In this document: positions 38,534-47,504 of the stretch, one piece after another | How positions within the stretch are numbered: the stretch's first letter is position 1 | Layout of the letters: each line of letters starts with the position of its first letter | From: Qingshengfaniella alkalisoli | Lineage (GTDB): Bacteria; Pseudomonadota; Alphaproteobacteria; Rhodobacterales; Rhodobacteraceae | Assembly: GCF_007855645.1 (NCBI RefSeq) | Contig: NZ_CP042261.1 | Coordinates: 1,344,501 to 1,408,500, forward strand | DNA length: 64,000 nt | Reading direction: 5' to 3' | Notes under the pieces: model-generated | Seen by the model: the letters and a program-made list of their open reading frames with translations, nothing else | Told to the model about the DNA's origin: nothing | Databases searched by the model: none | Translations under genes and position numbers: made by a program

Positions 38534-39166
38534 TTAGATTTCAATGGCCTCTGCAATCGCAAGAGCATCCTCAAGCTCGACGCCGAGATATCTAACGGTG
38601 CTGTCCATCTTCGTGTGGCCCAACAGCAGTTGGACTGCACGCAGGTTGCCCGTCTTTTTGTAGATCTGCGTCACCTTCGTGCGCCGCATCGAGTGCGTGC
38701 CGTATGCGCTCGCCTCCAGACCGATCGACGTCACCCAATCACGGACAATCCGCGCATATTGGCGGGTCGATATATGCATTCGCTCGTGGAACCGGCCGGG
38801 CCAGAGGTATTCGGATCCGACCATCAGCGGGTCCCGCATCCATCTTTCGAGCGAGGCTCGGGTACCTTCCGAGATTTCGAAGCGAACAGGTTTTTGCGTC
38901 TTGCTCTGCAGAACCGACGCACGTTCCTTGATCTGGCCAGATGCCATGACATCGACGACCTTCATTTTGACCAGATCGCAGCCCCGCAGTTTGCTGTCGA
39001 TGGCAAGATTGAAGGGTGCCAGGTCACGGTGGTTCTCGGCCAGTTCAAGTCGGACTCGGATCGCCCATACGTGCTTGGGCTTCAGCGGTCGTTTCTGGCC
39101 AACGATACGTCCTTTGTTCCAGGCTGGGCGAAGCGCGCGAATGGCCGGTAAGTTTGGTGTTTCCAT
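38534..39166 (-). CDS. Tyrosine recombinase/integrase (short type)
   Basis: 210 residues from METPNLPAIRAL at 39166, with GGAGGA 7 nt upstream. The phage-integrase catalytic residues are present: Arg in DSKLRGCDLVKMKV, HSMRRTKV (H-x-x-R), LLLGHTKMDSTVRYLGVE (second His and nucleophile Tyr). There is no separate N-terminal core-binding domain, so it belongs to the short recombinases common on plasmids and islands. It may be the agent that moves the surrounding repeat-flanked genes. Confidence 0.82.
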   Translation of the reverse strand: METPNLPAIRALRPAWNKGRIVGQKRPLKPKHVWAIRVRLELAENHRDLAPFNLAIDSKLRGCDLVKMKVVDVMASGQIKERASVLQSKTQKPVRFEISEGTRASLERWMRDPLMVGSEYLWPGRFHERMHISTRQYARIVRDWVTSIGLEASAYGTHSMRRTKVTQIYKKTGNLRAVQLLLGHTKMDSTVRYLGVELEDALAIAEAIEI

Positions 39167-39270
39167 GACTGATCCTCCGATCCGCCATGCCCTCCCAAAG
39201 CGACAACCCGACGTTGCCCGGAGCACTCTATCACAACATGCCGAGCTGCCTCCGACGTCAGCAAAGAGCC

Positions 39271-39338
39271 CTTCTCCGACGCTAGGCAACGCCGTGTGTC
39301 ACTCAAACGTCGCGCGTGGCGTCCGAGAAACCTGCATC
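39271..39338. repeat. 68-bp inverted repeat, left arm
   Basis: Inverted relative to 41442-41509 with only 2 differences in 68 bp. The arms enclose the DUF2332 and APH-like genes. Confidence 0.9.
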
Positions 39339-39406
39339 ACTTCAACCGATGCTGCAATGGTTTCGAACGACTGCCTTTTCAGCACAACGGAAGCGCTCTC
39401 GCCAAC

Positions 39407-40369
39407 CTAAAGCCAATCTACAAACTGTCCATGCGGGCCTGTTCGAGCAATTGCACAACCATTGTGAGAGAGAACAAATGCCCCCGGTCGATCCTCTAAC
39501 ATATTCGTTGATGCAACGTTGGGAAGGATATTGGCGCCTTCGTTCGCAAGCCATTCCGCTCCAAGGTCATGGACGAGCGTCGCAAACTCTTTGCGAACCT
39601 CCGGTGCGACGTAATTCAGAACTGCGGTATGAAAGATCACGAGACGTGCGTCTGTAGGAGCTTGTGCGGCCAACGCTTCAGTTTTTTCCAGTAGATCACC
39701 TGCAATGACATTCGGCGGATCACGTCTGGCAAGCGTGATTGCCGCTTCCAGCCGGGAATACCTTTCGGTTTGTTCCGGCCAGACCAGTGTCTTGAGCCAT
39801 TGCATGTCCTCGTCACTGCGAACGTCCAACGGATTGAGATCAAGGCCCGCGCGCCATTTTATTTCAGGAAGAGAGGTTGGAATGGGGGTTGTGTTGGATG
39901 CTTTGCATGGAAAAACTGGGGCGCCACGCTCTGTGGGGCGCAGCATGGCGCGGCCATAGTCGTAACCGTAGCGGTCGGGAAGAAGGCATAGTCCTGCCGC
40001 AGCCCCGACTTCGATAATGGCAAGGGGTTCATCGAACTGTGCAAGCGCCGGAAGGAGGCAGGCACAGCGCCCAGGTTCGTTTGTTTGTGTGGACCGACGG
40101 AGGATGACGGGTCTCAGCTCATCCCACGCCGCCAAGGCGTGCTGAGCGAAGTCAAGGCCAGCATCCGGCAGGCCTACAACATGGCGTGTCGACGCGAACA
40201 GCAGGTTTGGCTGCTGCTTTCCATCCGGCAACTCCAAAAGCCGGTCAAGTAAGTCATCATTCTCAGCCGCCGAGGTCGCGTAGATTTCGTAAGTTGGCGA
40301 GACGCCATGCGCTTCACGGTGTGCAAATGCAAGATAGCGGTCGGCGAGTTCTTTCCGGCTTTTTCTCAT
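39407..40369 (-). CDS. DUF2332 family protein
   Basis: 320 residues. It opens ELADRYLAFAHREAHGVSPT, contains EVGAAAGLCLLPDRYGYDYG, the middle GLDLNPLDVRSDEDMQWLK and WPEQTERYSRLEAA, and VIFHTAVLNYVAP, all typical of DUF2332. The EVGAAAGL and pre-C-terminal strands resemble a degenerate SAM-methyltransferase fold, but no activity is known. Located between the arms of the 68-bp inverted repeat, next to the phosphotransferase. Confidence 0.82.
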   Translation of the reverse strand: MRKSRKELADRYLAFAHREAHGVSPTYEIYATSAAENDDLLDRLLELPDGKQQPNLLFASTRHVVGLPDAGLDFAQHALAAWDELRPVILRRSTQTNEPGRCACLLPALAQFDEPLAIIEVGAAAGLCLLPDRYGYDYGRAMLRPTERGAPVFPCKASNTTPIPTSLPEIKWRAGLDLNPLDVRSDEDMQWLKTLVWPEQTERYSRLEAAITLARRDPPNVIAGDLLEKTEALAAQAPTDARLVIFHTAVLNYVAPEVRKEFATLVHDLGAEWLANEGANILPNVASTNMLEDRPGAFVLSHNGCAIARTGPHGQFVDWL

Positions 40370-40452
40370 GTGAAAAAATTACGGAGAACACATGCACTAC
40401 GAAAGGCTTTTTTGGCCGTTCGATCCAGAGTGGGTTGCTTTGCAGACATTCT

Positions 40453-40472
40453 CGCAACCGCAGCGAATTCAC
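40453..40472 (+). repeat. 20-bp repeat, copy 2
   Basis: Identical to 37717-37736; lies in the gap between the DUF2332 and phosphotransferase genes. Confidence 0.85.
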
Positions 40473-40554
40473 CCTATGTCCCGCGTTGCCGCCGTTGGAG
40501 GGGCCTGTGGCTGCAGCCCGGAGAGAGTCCAATCCTACCAAGGTCGGCCTGTAC

Positions 40555-41349
40555 TCAGCGGCGCGCAGACAGTTCAGAAACTAACGCGGGAAGCTTTTCG
40601 TCGAAAGCGAAAGCTTCATTCGACCAATGCTTGAAATGCCCCCCTAGCTTCAAACGTTCGGCAGCCTCTTCACCGATCATGCTTGTAGCCACGCCTTCAT
40701 CGCTCATGTGATGTAGGACATCAGATACCATCGCCAATACCTGTTCTAAATCGTCAAACCCGTAGGTCGCACACAAGAGCGATAATCGCGGACATCCGTT
40801 CCTTAGTTGCGCCTCTGACCTCTTCTGGAGGTCACCGACCCCGAACGAAAGCGGCGTCATCCAATAGGCCAGATACGCGAGGTCGCGGCAGCGAGGGCCT
40901 GGCCCGCTAAGGTCAAAATCTATGATTGCCGTTGCGCCATCCACCCCGAAAACCATGTTGTATGGGGCGAAATCGTTGTGATTGATAACTTCGTGCTGGC
41001 ATTTATCTGGGTATGCATACGCCCAGTTGCCGGGTTCCGGCGGTATGAAGTCGAGCGAGGCATCGTGCAAATCCCGCAGCAACTTTGCGCTAGCAACAAC
41101 ATGATCCTCGTTGTCCCATAGGTTTTTGGGAAAGTCTGTTGCGCCTTCGATGAACAACAGTATTTCGCGATCTTCCTCATCGATACCTAGAAAGCGCGGA
41201 CTGGCGACGTTCTTCGCTTCGAGATGCAATAGCAAAGCATGGATGTTTGGGCTTTGAGGCGACATCTTGCGCCTAACAGTGTTGCCAGCCTTCACAACGG
41301 TGTTGACGTTCCCGCCAGATAGAGCAACTTCCGAAGGTTCATCTTCCAT
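40555..41349 (-). CDS. Aminoglycoside phosphotransferase (APH)-family kinase
   Basis: 264 residues from MEDEPSEVALSG at 41349 (an ATG at 41367 is also possible; the frame open to 41484 runs into the inverted repeat and is unlikely to be coding). The kinase motifs are ILLFIEGA (hinge), the catalytic HNDFAPYNMVF (H-x-D-x4-N) and the Mg-binding IIDFDLSGPGPRCRDLAYLA. Members phosphorylate aminoglycosides, choline, homoserine and other small alcohols; the substrate is unknown here. It is close to an AAC(3)-I-like gene, which hints at, but does not prove, a resistance role. Confidence 0.75.
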   Translation of the reverse strand: MEDEPSEVALSGGNVNTVVKAGNTVRRKMSPQSPNIHALLLHLEAKNVASPRFLGIDEEDREILLFIEGATDFPKNLWDNEDHVVASAKLLRDLHDASLDFIPPEPGNWAYAYPDKCQHEVINHNDFAPYNMVFGVDGATAIIDFDLSGPGPRCRDLAYLAYWMTPLSFGVGDLQKRSEAQLRNGCPRLSLLCATYGFDDLEQVLAMVSDVLHHMSDEGVATSMIGEEAAERLKLGGHFKHWSNEAFAFDEKLPALVSELSARR

Positions 41350-41398
41350 GGTTGCATGGTAGCACATGGCAACACATTCGAAAGTCTGCTTTCGAGTT

Positions 41399-41443
41399 CG
41401 CATTTCTGCCGCTCGACCAGCGCGCGGCGAAGGTTGGGAGCGA
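41399..41443 (+). repeat. 45-bp direct repeat, right copy
   Basis: Identical to 37745-37789. It abuts the right arm of the 68-bp inverted repeat, so two repeat families meet here. Confidence 0.92.
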
Positions 41444-41509
41444 TGCAGGTTTCTCGGACGCCACGGGCGACGTTTGAGTGACACACGGCGTTGCCTGGCG
41501 TCGGAGAAG
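41442..41509. repeat. 68-bp inverted repeat, right arm
   Basis: Reverse complement of 39271-39338 with 2 mismatches. The remaining 41510-41789 stretch holds no gene I can support. Confidence 0.9.
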
Positions 41510-41789
41510 CGCTCAAGCGGGCAATCGCGGGTTTGGAATTGGGCGGATCAGCTGGGTCTATGGGGATTTGAAGCGGTTGATTGCCCAAGGTCTCGTTGCG
41601 CAGGTTGGGCTGACTGCACTCTTGCAGGCAGCTTCGGCGCGGGTCTTGTGAGCTTTGATGAACATGCGTCGCCCCTCGCGGATATCGACACCATTCTGAC
41701 CACTACGATCCGGGCTGGGGGCATGCCGGTCGGGTCGCAAGCGGTGTCGCGAGCGGTGGGGATTGGAATTCCGGTCTTTGGCGCGCGTG

Positions 41790-42998
41790 TCATGCAGCGG
41801 CCCTCGCTGTTCCTGGCGGCGCTCTGGGATGTCGTTGCGGCGCGATCGTTTCGACGATGATCCGTTGCCCACCGCAGCAGGGGCATGGCAGCGCGAGGAC
41901 GCCGCGGTGCGCATCGGTTTCGTCGATCGTGTCATCACAAACGTGACGCTGGTCTGGTGTTTCGGCCCCAAGCAGTTCCCTGATCCTGGCGATATTGGCG
42001 GCACGGTTGCCATTCCCGAAGAAGCCGTAGTGGCGGATGCGATGCTGCCCCTTGGGCAGGACATGGATCAGGAACCGGCGGATGAACTCGTCGGTCTTCA
42101 GGGTCATGGTGGTATGCCGCCCGGGGCCGTTGACGCGGTAATCCTTGACGCGGAAGGTGACGCTCTGGTCGTCCACGCGGATCAGGCGGCTGTTGGAGAT
42201 CGCGACACGGTGGGTGTAGCGCGACAGGTATGCCAGCACGGCCCTGGGTCCAGCGAAGGGCTCCTTGGCATACACGACCCAATCGATCTTGCGCAGCGGT
42301 TGCAGGAAAGTGTCGAAGTCCGCACGATCAACAAGCTCGGCATGATCGCCGAAGAAGTGCAGCTTCCCGGCTTTGTGCAGCCGGGCCAGCCCGTCCAGGA
42401 TGAGGCGGCGGTACAGGCGGGACAAAACCCGAACGGAGAGGAAGAAATTCCTACGGCAGGCGATCCACTTGGTGCTGTCCGCAGACAGGCCGCCACCCGG
42501 CACGATCATGTGGACATGCGAATGATGCGTCATCGCCGAGCCCCAAGTATGAAGCACGGATGTGACGCCGACCCGGGCGCCAAGGGGTTTGGGGTCGGCG
42601 GCAATCCTGATCACCGTGTCCGCGCTCACCCGCATCAGCAGGTTGTAGAGCTCACGTTTGTTCTGATGCGCGATGTCGCCGATCGGTTTTGGCAGCGTGA
42701 AGACAAGGTGGAAATACCGGACAGGCAGAAGTTCGGCCTCCCGTGCCGCCAACCATGCCTTTGCCGCACCCGCCTGACATTTTGGACAGTGCCTGTTCCG
42801 ACAAGAGTTGTAGGCAATGTGTTCATGCCCACAGTCTTCACATCGCGCGATATGGCCGCCAAGCGCCGCCGTGCGGCAGCGCTCGATGGCGCTCATCACC
42901 TTCAACTGATCGAGGCTGACATGGCCCGCGTTGGCCACCCGCCAGGCAGGCCCATGGGCGTGGAAAATACCCGCAACCTCCAGCCGTGACTGAGGCAA
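41790..42998 (-). CDS. IS91-family transposase (Y-HUH type)
   Basis: 402 residues. An N-terminal zinc ribbon (CEDCGHEH, then CRNRHCPKC), the HUH motif in HHSHVHMIVPGGG, and the catalytic tyrosine region YLSRYTHRVAISN are as in IS91/ISCR rolling-circle transposases. A C-terminal CPCCGG suggests a second metal site. It starts 6 nt after the end of the upstream integrase frame, the standard int-tnp pair of this subgroup. The frame is intact. Confidence 0.9.
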   Translation of the reverse strand: MPQSRLEVAGIFHAHGPAWRVANAGHVSLDQLKVMSAIERCRTAALGGHIARCEDCGHEHIAYNSCRNRHCPKCQAGAAKAWLAAREAELLPVRYFHLVFTLPKPIGDIAHQNKRELYNLLMRVSADTVIRIAADPKPLGARVGVTSVLHTWGSAMTHHSHVHMIVPGGGLSADSTKWIACRRNFFLSVRVLSRLYRRLILDGLARLHKAGKLHFFGDHAELVDRADFDTFLQPLRKIDWVVYAKEPFAGPRAVLAYLSRYTHRVAISNSRLIRVDDQSVTFRVKDYRVNGPGRHTTMTLKTDEFIRRFLIHVLPKGQHRIRHYGFFGNGNRAANIARIRELLGAETPDQRHVCDDTIDETDAHRGVLALPCPCCGGQRIIVETIAPQRHPRAPPGTARAAA

Positions 42999-43004
42999 GG
43001 CGGT

Positions 43005-43948
43005 TTACGAAGCGCCTCTCTTACCCGTCTTGCGCTTCGCAGCGGTCAAATCGTCCAGCGGGCTCGCCACCGCCGAGATCATGCCGGTAGCAACGCTGGC
43101 ATGAGCCGCGCGGTCGTGGTCAGTTTGGTGTGCCCGAGCAGCGCCTGAATGACCCGAATGTCCACGCCGCGCTCCAGAAGATGCGTCGCGAACGAATGGC
43201 GCATCGAGCCGGAGGCGCGTCTTCGACACGACGTGTGCAGCGTGACCGGCTTGGTGATGCCTGCCGTCCGCGTCGCCTCCTTGAACAGCCGTGAAATCTG
43301 GCGGGCGGAGAGATGCCTGCCACGATAGCCGGGGAAGAGAACGCGATCGGGCCCGGGCACGCCCGTGTCCTGGCCGGTCGGGCGTTCGGTCCACCACTCG
43401 CGCAACAGGCCCAGGATATCCGCGGGCAGCATCACGTTGCGATCCTTTCGGCCCTTGGCCTGCACGATGCGGATGATCTTCTGTTCCCCGTCGATGTCGC
43501 CGACCTTCAGCCGGACGACCTCGCCCGCGCGCATGCCGCACCCGTAGGCGAGCGAGAGCATCACGCGCGCCTTCAGGCCGGGTGCCATGGCCAGAAGACG
43601 TTTGACCTCATTGCGGCTGAGCACAAGCGGCACCTTCACCGGCTCCTTGAGGTGGAAAACCTCGGCCGCCAGATCATGTCGCCGCAGGGTGACCCGGAGC
43701 AGAAACTTCACCCCGGTCATCGTCTGGTTGCGGGTGCAGATACTCGTCCCGCTCTCGATCAGATGCCGCTGAAAATCCCGTACATCATCTGGTGTCGCTG
43801 TCTCCGGCGAGCGCCCGAGCCAGGCCGCAAATCGCTTGCAGGCGCGCAAGTGGCCGGTCTGCGATGCCGCGCCGAGGTTGCGTGCCGACATGTCCGCAAT
43901 CATGCGCGCGCGAAGGGGGGTCGTCGGTGTGGAATGCTGAACATTCAT
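43005..43948 (-). pseudogene. IS91-associated tyrosine integrase, catalytic Tyr lost
   Basis: The start is taken at MNVQHSTPTTPLRA (43948) with GAGGG upstream. RAGEVVRLKVGD, RHSFATHLLERGVDIR and LLGHTKLTTTAR are present, but where RYAxVATGM is expected the frame slips and stops at 43079; HASVATGMISAVASPLDDL continues in another frame to 43005. A few bases carrying the nucleophile Tyr codon appear deleted. Between the usual H and the LRHSFATH box there are also about nine extra residues (SCRRRASGSM). The integrase is probably dead while the transposase remains intact. Confidence 0.75.
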
Positions 43949-44160
43949 GGGAAAGCCCTCTGTCAATCGAGGCAAAATCACCTCGGCCAACAGCACACAC
44001 CCGGCATCGAAAACCGCGAAGCAAATCCCAGTTCAGCGCAACGCCCACCACACAGAGCCACTATCGCGTAGCGATTTAGTGCCCGAGCCCGTTTTACCAA
44101 ATGCTGCGTCGCTCTCGAAGGGCTGCTATGGAGCGGTAAAGCGTTAAGAGGAATCGCGCT

Positions 44161-44919
44161 ATGACAAGCAAACCTTTTCGATCTTACATCATCTGCACTG
44201 CCCCACGCAGTGGAAGCACGCTACTGTGCGGATTGCTTGCCGCGACAAACGCCGCGGGAAACCCGGACTCGCACTTTCACTCGTTGTCGCTCGACGATTG
44301 GCTGGATGACTACTGCCTGAAGCACATCGATTATGCTTCGCAAGAAGAAGCTGTTCGCGCCATCTTCAAGGCCGCCTTGTCGCGGGGCAAAGGCGATACA
44401 GATATTTTTGGTTTGCGAATGCAGCGTGGCAGTTTCGACCACTTCATGCAGCAACTAAAACTGCTGTTGCCGGGCCGCATGAGCGATGTCGAGCGAATTC
44501 GAAAAGCATTTGGCCCGACGTTATATATCCATCTTTCCCGTCCAGACCGGCTGAATCAGGCTATCTCGCGTGTTCGTGCCGAGCAAACGGGCCTGTGGCA
44601 TCGCAACTCTGACGGCACAGAGCTGGAGCGCCTCGCTCCTCCGCAGGAACCGCGATATGACGCCGCCGCTATCAAGCGCCACATGATCGCGCTCGAAGCA
44701 CTCGACGAAGCTTGGGAGCGATGGTTCGAACTGGAGGCGATGGAGCCAATGCGCATCAATTATGACGCCCTGTCGATAGACCCTAAACAGGTTTTGGCGC
44801 AGGTACTCTCCGCGCTGAACCTTGATCCAAGCCGAGCCCAGTCTGTCGAGGCGCCAACAGCAAAGCTTGCTGACGAATTGAGCCGTGAGTGGCGAGATCG
44901 ATTTGAGAGTGAGAGCTGA
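44161..44919 (+). CDS. Stf0-type sulfotransferase
   Basis: 252 residues. The 5'-phosphosulfate loop CTAPRSGSTLLCGLLAATNA at 13-32 and the 3'-phosphate region LSRPDRLNQAISRVRAEQTG (about 127-146) match the Stf0 (trehalose 2-sulfotransferase-like) family. It would transfer sulfate from PAPS to a sugar hydroxyl. The acceptor is unknown. The start has GAGGAA at 8 nt. It lies alone just right of the IS91 element. Confidence 0.85.
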   Translation: MTSKPFRSYIICTAPRSGSTLLCGLLAATNAAGNPDSHFHSLSLDDWLDDYCLKHIDYASQEEAVRAIFKAALSRGKGDTDIFGLRMQRGSFDHFMQQLKLLLPGRMSDVERIRKAFGPTLYIHLSRPDRLNQAISRVRAEQTGLWHRNSDGTELERLAPPQEPRYDAAAIKRHMIALEALDEAWERWFELEAMEPMRINYDALSIDPKQVLAQVLSALNLDPSRAQSVEAPTAKLADELSREWRDRFESES

Positions 44920-45120
44920 GTTTATGCAATACGCAAACGAACGCAAAAGTTGGCACTCGGTTCGTTCCGCCAGACGGCTGGTTTGTCCCGCTGTGCCGCC
45001 GTCCGCACAACAGGCGGTGAGCGGCAGGTTCAGAGTCTTGTTGCCTATTCGATTGACCACAGAGTTTCTGCAAGCAAAAGACCCGAGTGATGCAGTAGGT
45101 TCTCAATCGAAGGTTGCTCA

Positions 45121-45885
45121 ATGATTTTGCCCGGAGTGATATTCGATATGGACGGCCTTTTGCTGGACACGGAGAAAGTTTGCCTTGAGAGCTTTGTCGA
45201 AACGAGGCGAATATTCGCACTTTCCGATAGCCCCGACACTTTTCTCAGGTGTGTCGGGCTTCGCGGGCAAGAGCCTGCCAGAATTATCGGTGACAGCCTT
45301 GGCGACAATGTCAGTTTTGATGATTTCAGTCGGGAGTGGGACCGACGTATTGACGCGGCCCTTGGGCGCGAAATTCCTGCAAAGCCAGGTGCGTTGCAAC
45401 TGGTTCAAATGCTTGCCGATAAAGGATATTCTCTGGCAGTTGCAACATCAACTGAGACGGACAGGGCTTGTCAGCAGCTGGGATCTTCTGGCTTTCTAGA
45501 ACACTTCGAATGTGTGATCGGGGGAGACAAGGTTATAAGGCACAAGCCAGACCCGGAAGTTTATTATAAAGCTGCGGATCGACTCGGGTATCAAGCAAGA
45601 AACTGTATTGCGTTCGAAGATAGCGAAACAGGAACGCGCGCTGCAATCGCATCAGGAGCACAAACCGTGCAAGTGCCTGACTTGATTGCGCCTTCGGACG
45701 AATTGCACGCTATGGGTCATGTGATTGCCTCTGGTATCATAGAGGGAGCTATTGCTGTGGCCTTATTGCCTCGGAAGACATATCCTGAAGGTCTGCGAAG
45801 TCCCGCACTGCGGACCCCGGACTGGAAGACGATGCTGCACGTTGCCACCAAGGACCGGTTCAGGGAAGCTGCGACGCAGCGATGA
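45121..45885 (+). CDS. HAD-family hydrolase (beta-phosphoglucomutase-like)
   Basis: 254 residues. Motif I IFDMDGLLLDTE with the two Asp, motif II VATSTETDRA, motif III HKPDPEVYYKAADRLG and motif IV CIAFEDSETGTRAA. The cap between motif I and II is the C1 type of phosphoglucomutase/phosphatase relatives. The substrate is not deducible. The C-terminal 35 residues beyond the HAD core (LLPRKTYPEGLR onward) are unusual. 45886-46033 after it holds nothing recognised. Confidence 0.86.
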   Translation: MILPGVIFDMDGLLLDTEKVCLESFVETRRIFALSDSPDTFLRCVGLRGQEPARIIGDSLGDNVSFDDFSREWDRRIDAALGREIPAKPGALQLVQMLADKGYSLAVATSTETDRACQQLGSSGFLEHFECVIGGDKVIRHKPDPEVYYKAADRLGYQARNCIAFEDSETGTRAAIASGAQTVQVPDLIAPSDELHAMGHVIASGIIEGAIAVALLPRKTYPEGLRSPALRTPDWKTMLHVATKDRFREAATQR

Positions 45886-46033
45886 CCAACCTGGTTAATG
45901 TCCGCTAATGGGATGTGTCGGCTGCTTCCCCACCGTTGGGTTATCCTTAACCGGGATCAACACCCCATGACGCCGAGTTCCGCAACAATGCCGAGTGGAT
46001 GACTAAAGTTGGCGCGAAACAAGTAGGCGCGCT

Positions 46034-46741
46034 TTAGCATCTGACATCAGGGGGAATACTACTCGATTTTCCGCACAGAAGGCGAATGTTGCGAAGCACG
46101 AGATTGTTCCAGATCAGCCGAGGTAGCCCGCGCAGAAAATCAGCCATGGAGCCCTTACCGCCCGCGCGTAGTATTTTCAGGCTTACTGATGGCGGCACGG
46201 GTTTGAACCAGGATTTCACGCTGGCTGCCTTGCCTTGTTTCAGCAGGGATAATGCCCGGCCTGTCGTTTCAGGGTTATTCCAGTCCGAAGCATAGACAAC
46301 ACAGCCGTTGCGATTGATGATGAAGATCGAGTTCGGATATCCCCCATAGGCCTGATGGGCTGCTCCATCCAGGTCATCAACAAATATCCTGCGGTTTTCC
46401 CCATCTGAACGGAGTCGTGCCGCGCAGCTTTGCTTTTCTTCGTCTGATTGGTGCGAAGCAATGGCAGCACCTGGATGCGCCTCGCGTACATAGAGCACAG
46501 CAAAGTCCACGTCCTGGTGCTCGCGGTGCAGTGCAACCATGGTTCTCCGGCGTCCCTGAAATAACGGACAGGTCAGACTCCCCATTTCCAGCACGAGGAA
46601 AGTGCCGTCAAATTCAAGAAGACGGGATTGGCCGCCCTCGGCTCGGGTCAGGTGGAAATCAGGGGCGGCGGTGCCTGGCTGCGGGCCGCGAAAATTGACA
46701 AGATCGTAGTCCTTGGCGCTGAATTGGCCGTAGTTATACAT
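46034..46741 (-). CDS. Deiodinase-like thioredoxin-fold protein
   Basis: 235 residues. The segment FLVLEMGSLTCPLFQGRRRT at about 48-67 matches the active-site region of iodothyronine-deiodinase-like proteins (GSxTxPPF), with a normal cysteine codon (TGT) in place of the selenocysteine of animal enzymes. FAVLYVREAHPG follows, also typical. There is no signal peptide. It probably reduces a thiol or halogenated substrate; bacterial members are poorly characterised. Its start overlaps the MarR gene end by 8 nt, so the two form an operon. Confidence 0.72.
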   Translation of the reverse strand: MYNYGQFSAKDYDLVNFRGPQPGTAAPDFHLTRAEGGQSRLLEFDGTFLVLEMGSLTCPLFQGRRRTMVALHREHQDVDFAVLYVREAHPGAAIASHQSDEEKQSCAARLRSDGENRRIFVDDLDGAAHQAYGGYPNSIFIINRNGCVVYASDWNNPETTGRALSLLKQGKAASVKSWFKPVPPSVSLKILRAGGKGSMADFLRGLPRLIWNNLVLRNIRLLCGKSSSIPPDVRC

Positions 46742-47186
46742 CTTGCGTCCTTTCTTGGGCGGCGAGGTTTTCTGACATCTTCTTCAGCACTTGAATCATC
46801 AGCTCTGCATCTTCGGCAGTAACTCCCCTCAGAGAGAGGTCGATGATGCTATTCGCAGTTTCCGCAAGACCTGCAAATTGGGCACGGCCCTCAGCGGTCA
46901 TTGCGATATCCACGACCCGACGGTCCCTGCGCGCACGCATACGCTCGATCAGCCCCTTGCGTTCCAGTCGGTCGATCAGGCGCGACACAGTTGTGGGGTC
47001 GCGTAGGGTCAGTTGCGACAGGTCGCGCGGACTCAATTGTTCATGTTTGTTCAGGATAAGTAGCAGGGCCCATTCTTCGCCGGTCACGCGATGACCATTG
47101 GCAGCGAAGGCCGCCTCAAGCTCCTTTCGGAGCTGAAACCCCAGATGGTTTACCCAGTAGTGCGGAAGGCTGTCGTAGCTCATCAT
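46734..47186 (-). CDS. MarR-family transcriptional regulator
   Basis: 150 residues, winged HTH: LSPRDLSQLTLRDPTTVSRL (recognition helix), IDRLERKGLIER, RRDRRVVDIAMT (wing). It is upstream of and overlaps the deiodinase-like gene, which it probably controls. A palindrome (ATTGCTAACAGCAAT) lies 18 bp before its ATG and suits autorepression. Confidence 0.87.
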   Translation of the reverse strand: MMSYDSLPHYWVNHLGFQLRKELEAAFAANGHRVTGEEWALLLILNKHEQLSPRDLSQLTLRDPTTVSRLIDRLERKGLIERMRARRDRRVVDIAMTAEGRAQFAGLAETANSIIDLSLRGVTAEDAELMIQVLKKMSENLAAQERTQDV

Positions 47187-47203
47187 TATTGCTAATTACA
47201 TTA

Positions 47204-47218
47204 ATTGCTAACAGCAAT
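47204..47218. promoter_or_regulatory. Palindromic operator candidate for the MarR regulator
   Basis: ATTGCTAACAGCAAT: perfect 6-bp arms around AAC. The 8-mer ATTGCTAA also recurs at 47188-47195. MarR proteins usually bind such short palindromes in their own promoter. Confidence 0.45.
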
Positions 47219-47504
47219 CAATATGAACTCGAAGGACGACACATATCTGACCGCGCAGCATCAACGGGGCACGTCTTCCATAGCGGACTGCGATGAATCG
47301 TAGCTATCCTTGGGAATCACCAACGTCGCCAACTGATGAATGGGGAGTTGTAAAATTTCAGAAGAAGCAAGGCGAACATGCTACTCTCTGCGAGGGGGAA
47401 ACAGCGGCCTCGGGCCAAAGTGCCCCTTTAAACCTCATGGTATTGTCGCGATGCAGCCTTTTCCTAACGGCCATTGGCCACGATTTGCAGCAACGCGATG
47501 AATG
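47219..47504. other. Gene-free stretch
   Basis: Between the MarR promoter and the HxlR gene. A plus-strand frame of 86 codons crosses it and overlaps the HxlR gene, but it resembles nothing known and lacks a ribosome binding site. Nothing else is seen. Confidence 0.4.

Noticed and set aside
37717-41509. Integron attC sites between the cassette-like genes
   Set aside because: I could not find paired RYYYAAC/GTTRRRY boxes with attC spacing at the repeats, and the recombinase is not recognisably IntI.
41763-42989. 408-codon frame antisense to the IS91 transposase
   Set aside because: The minus strand holds the zinc ribbon and HUH motif; the plus frame is a shadow.
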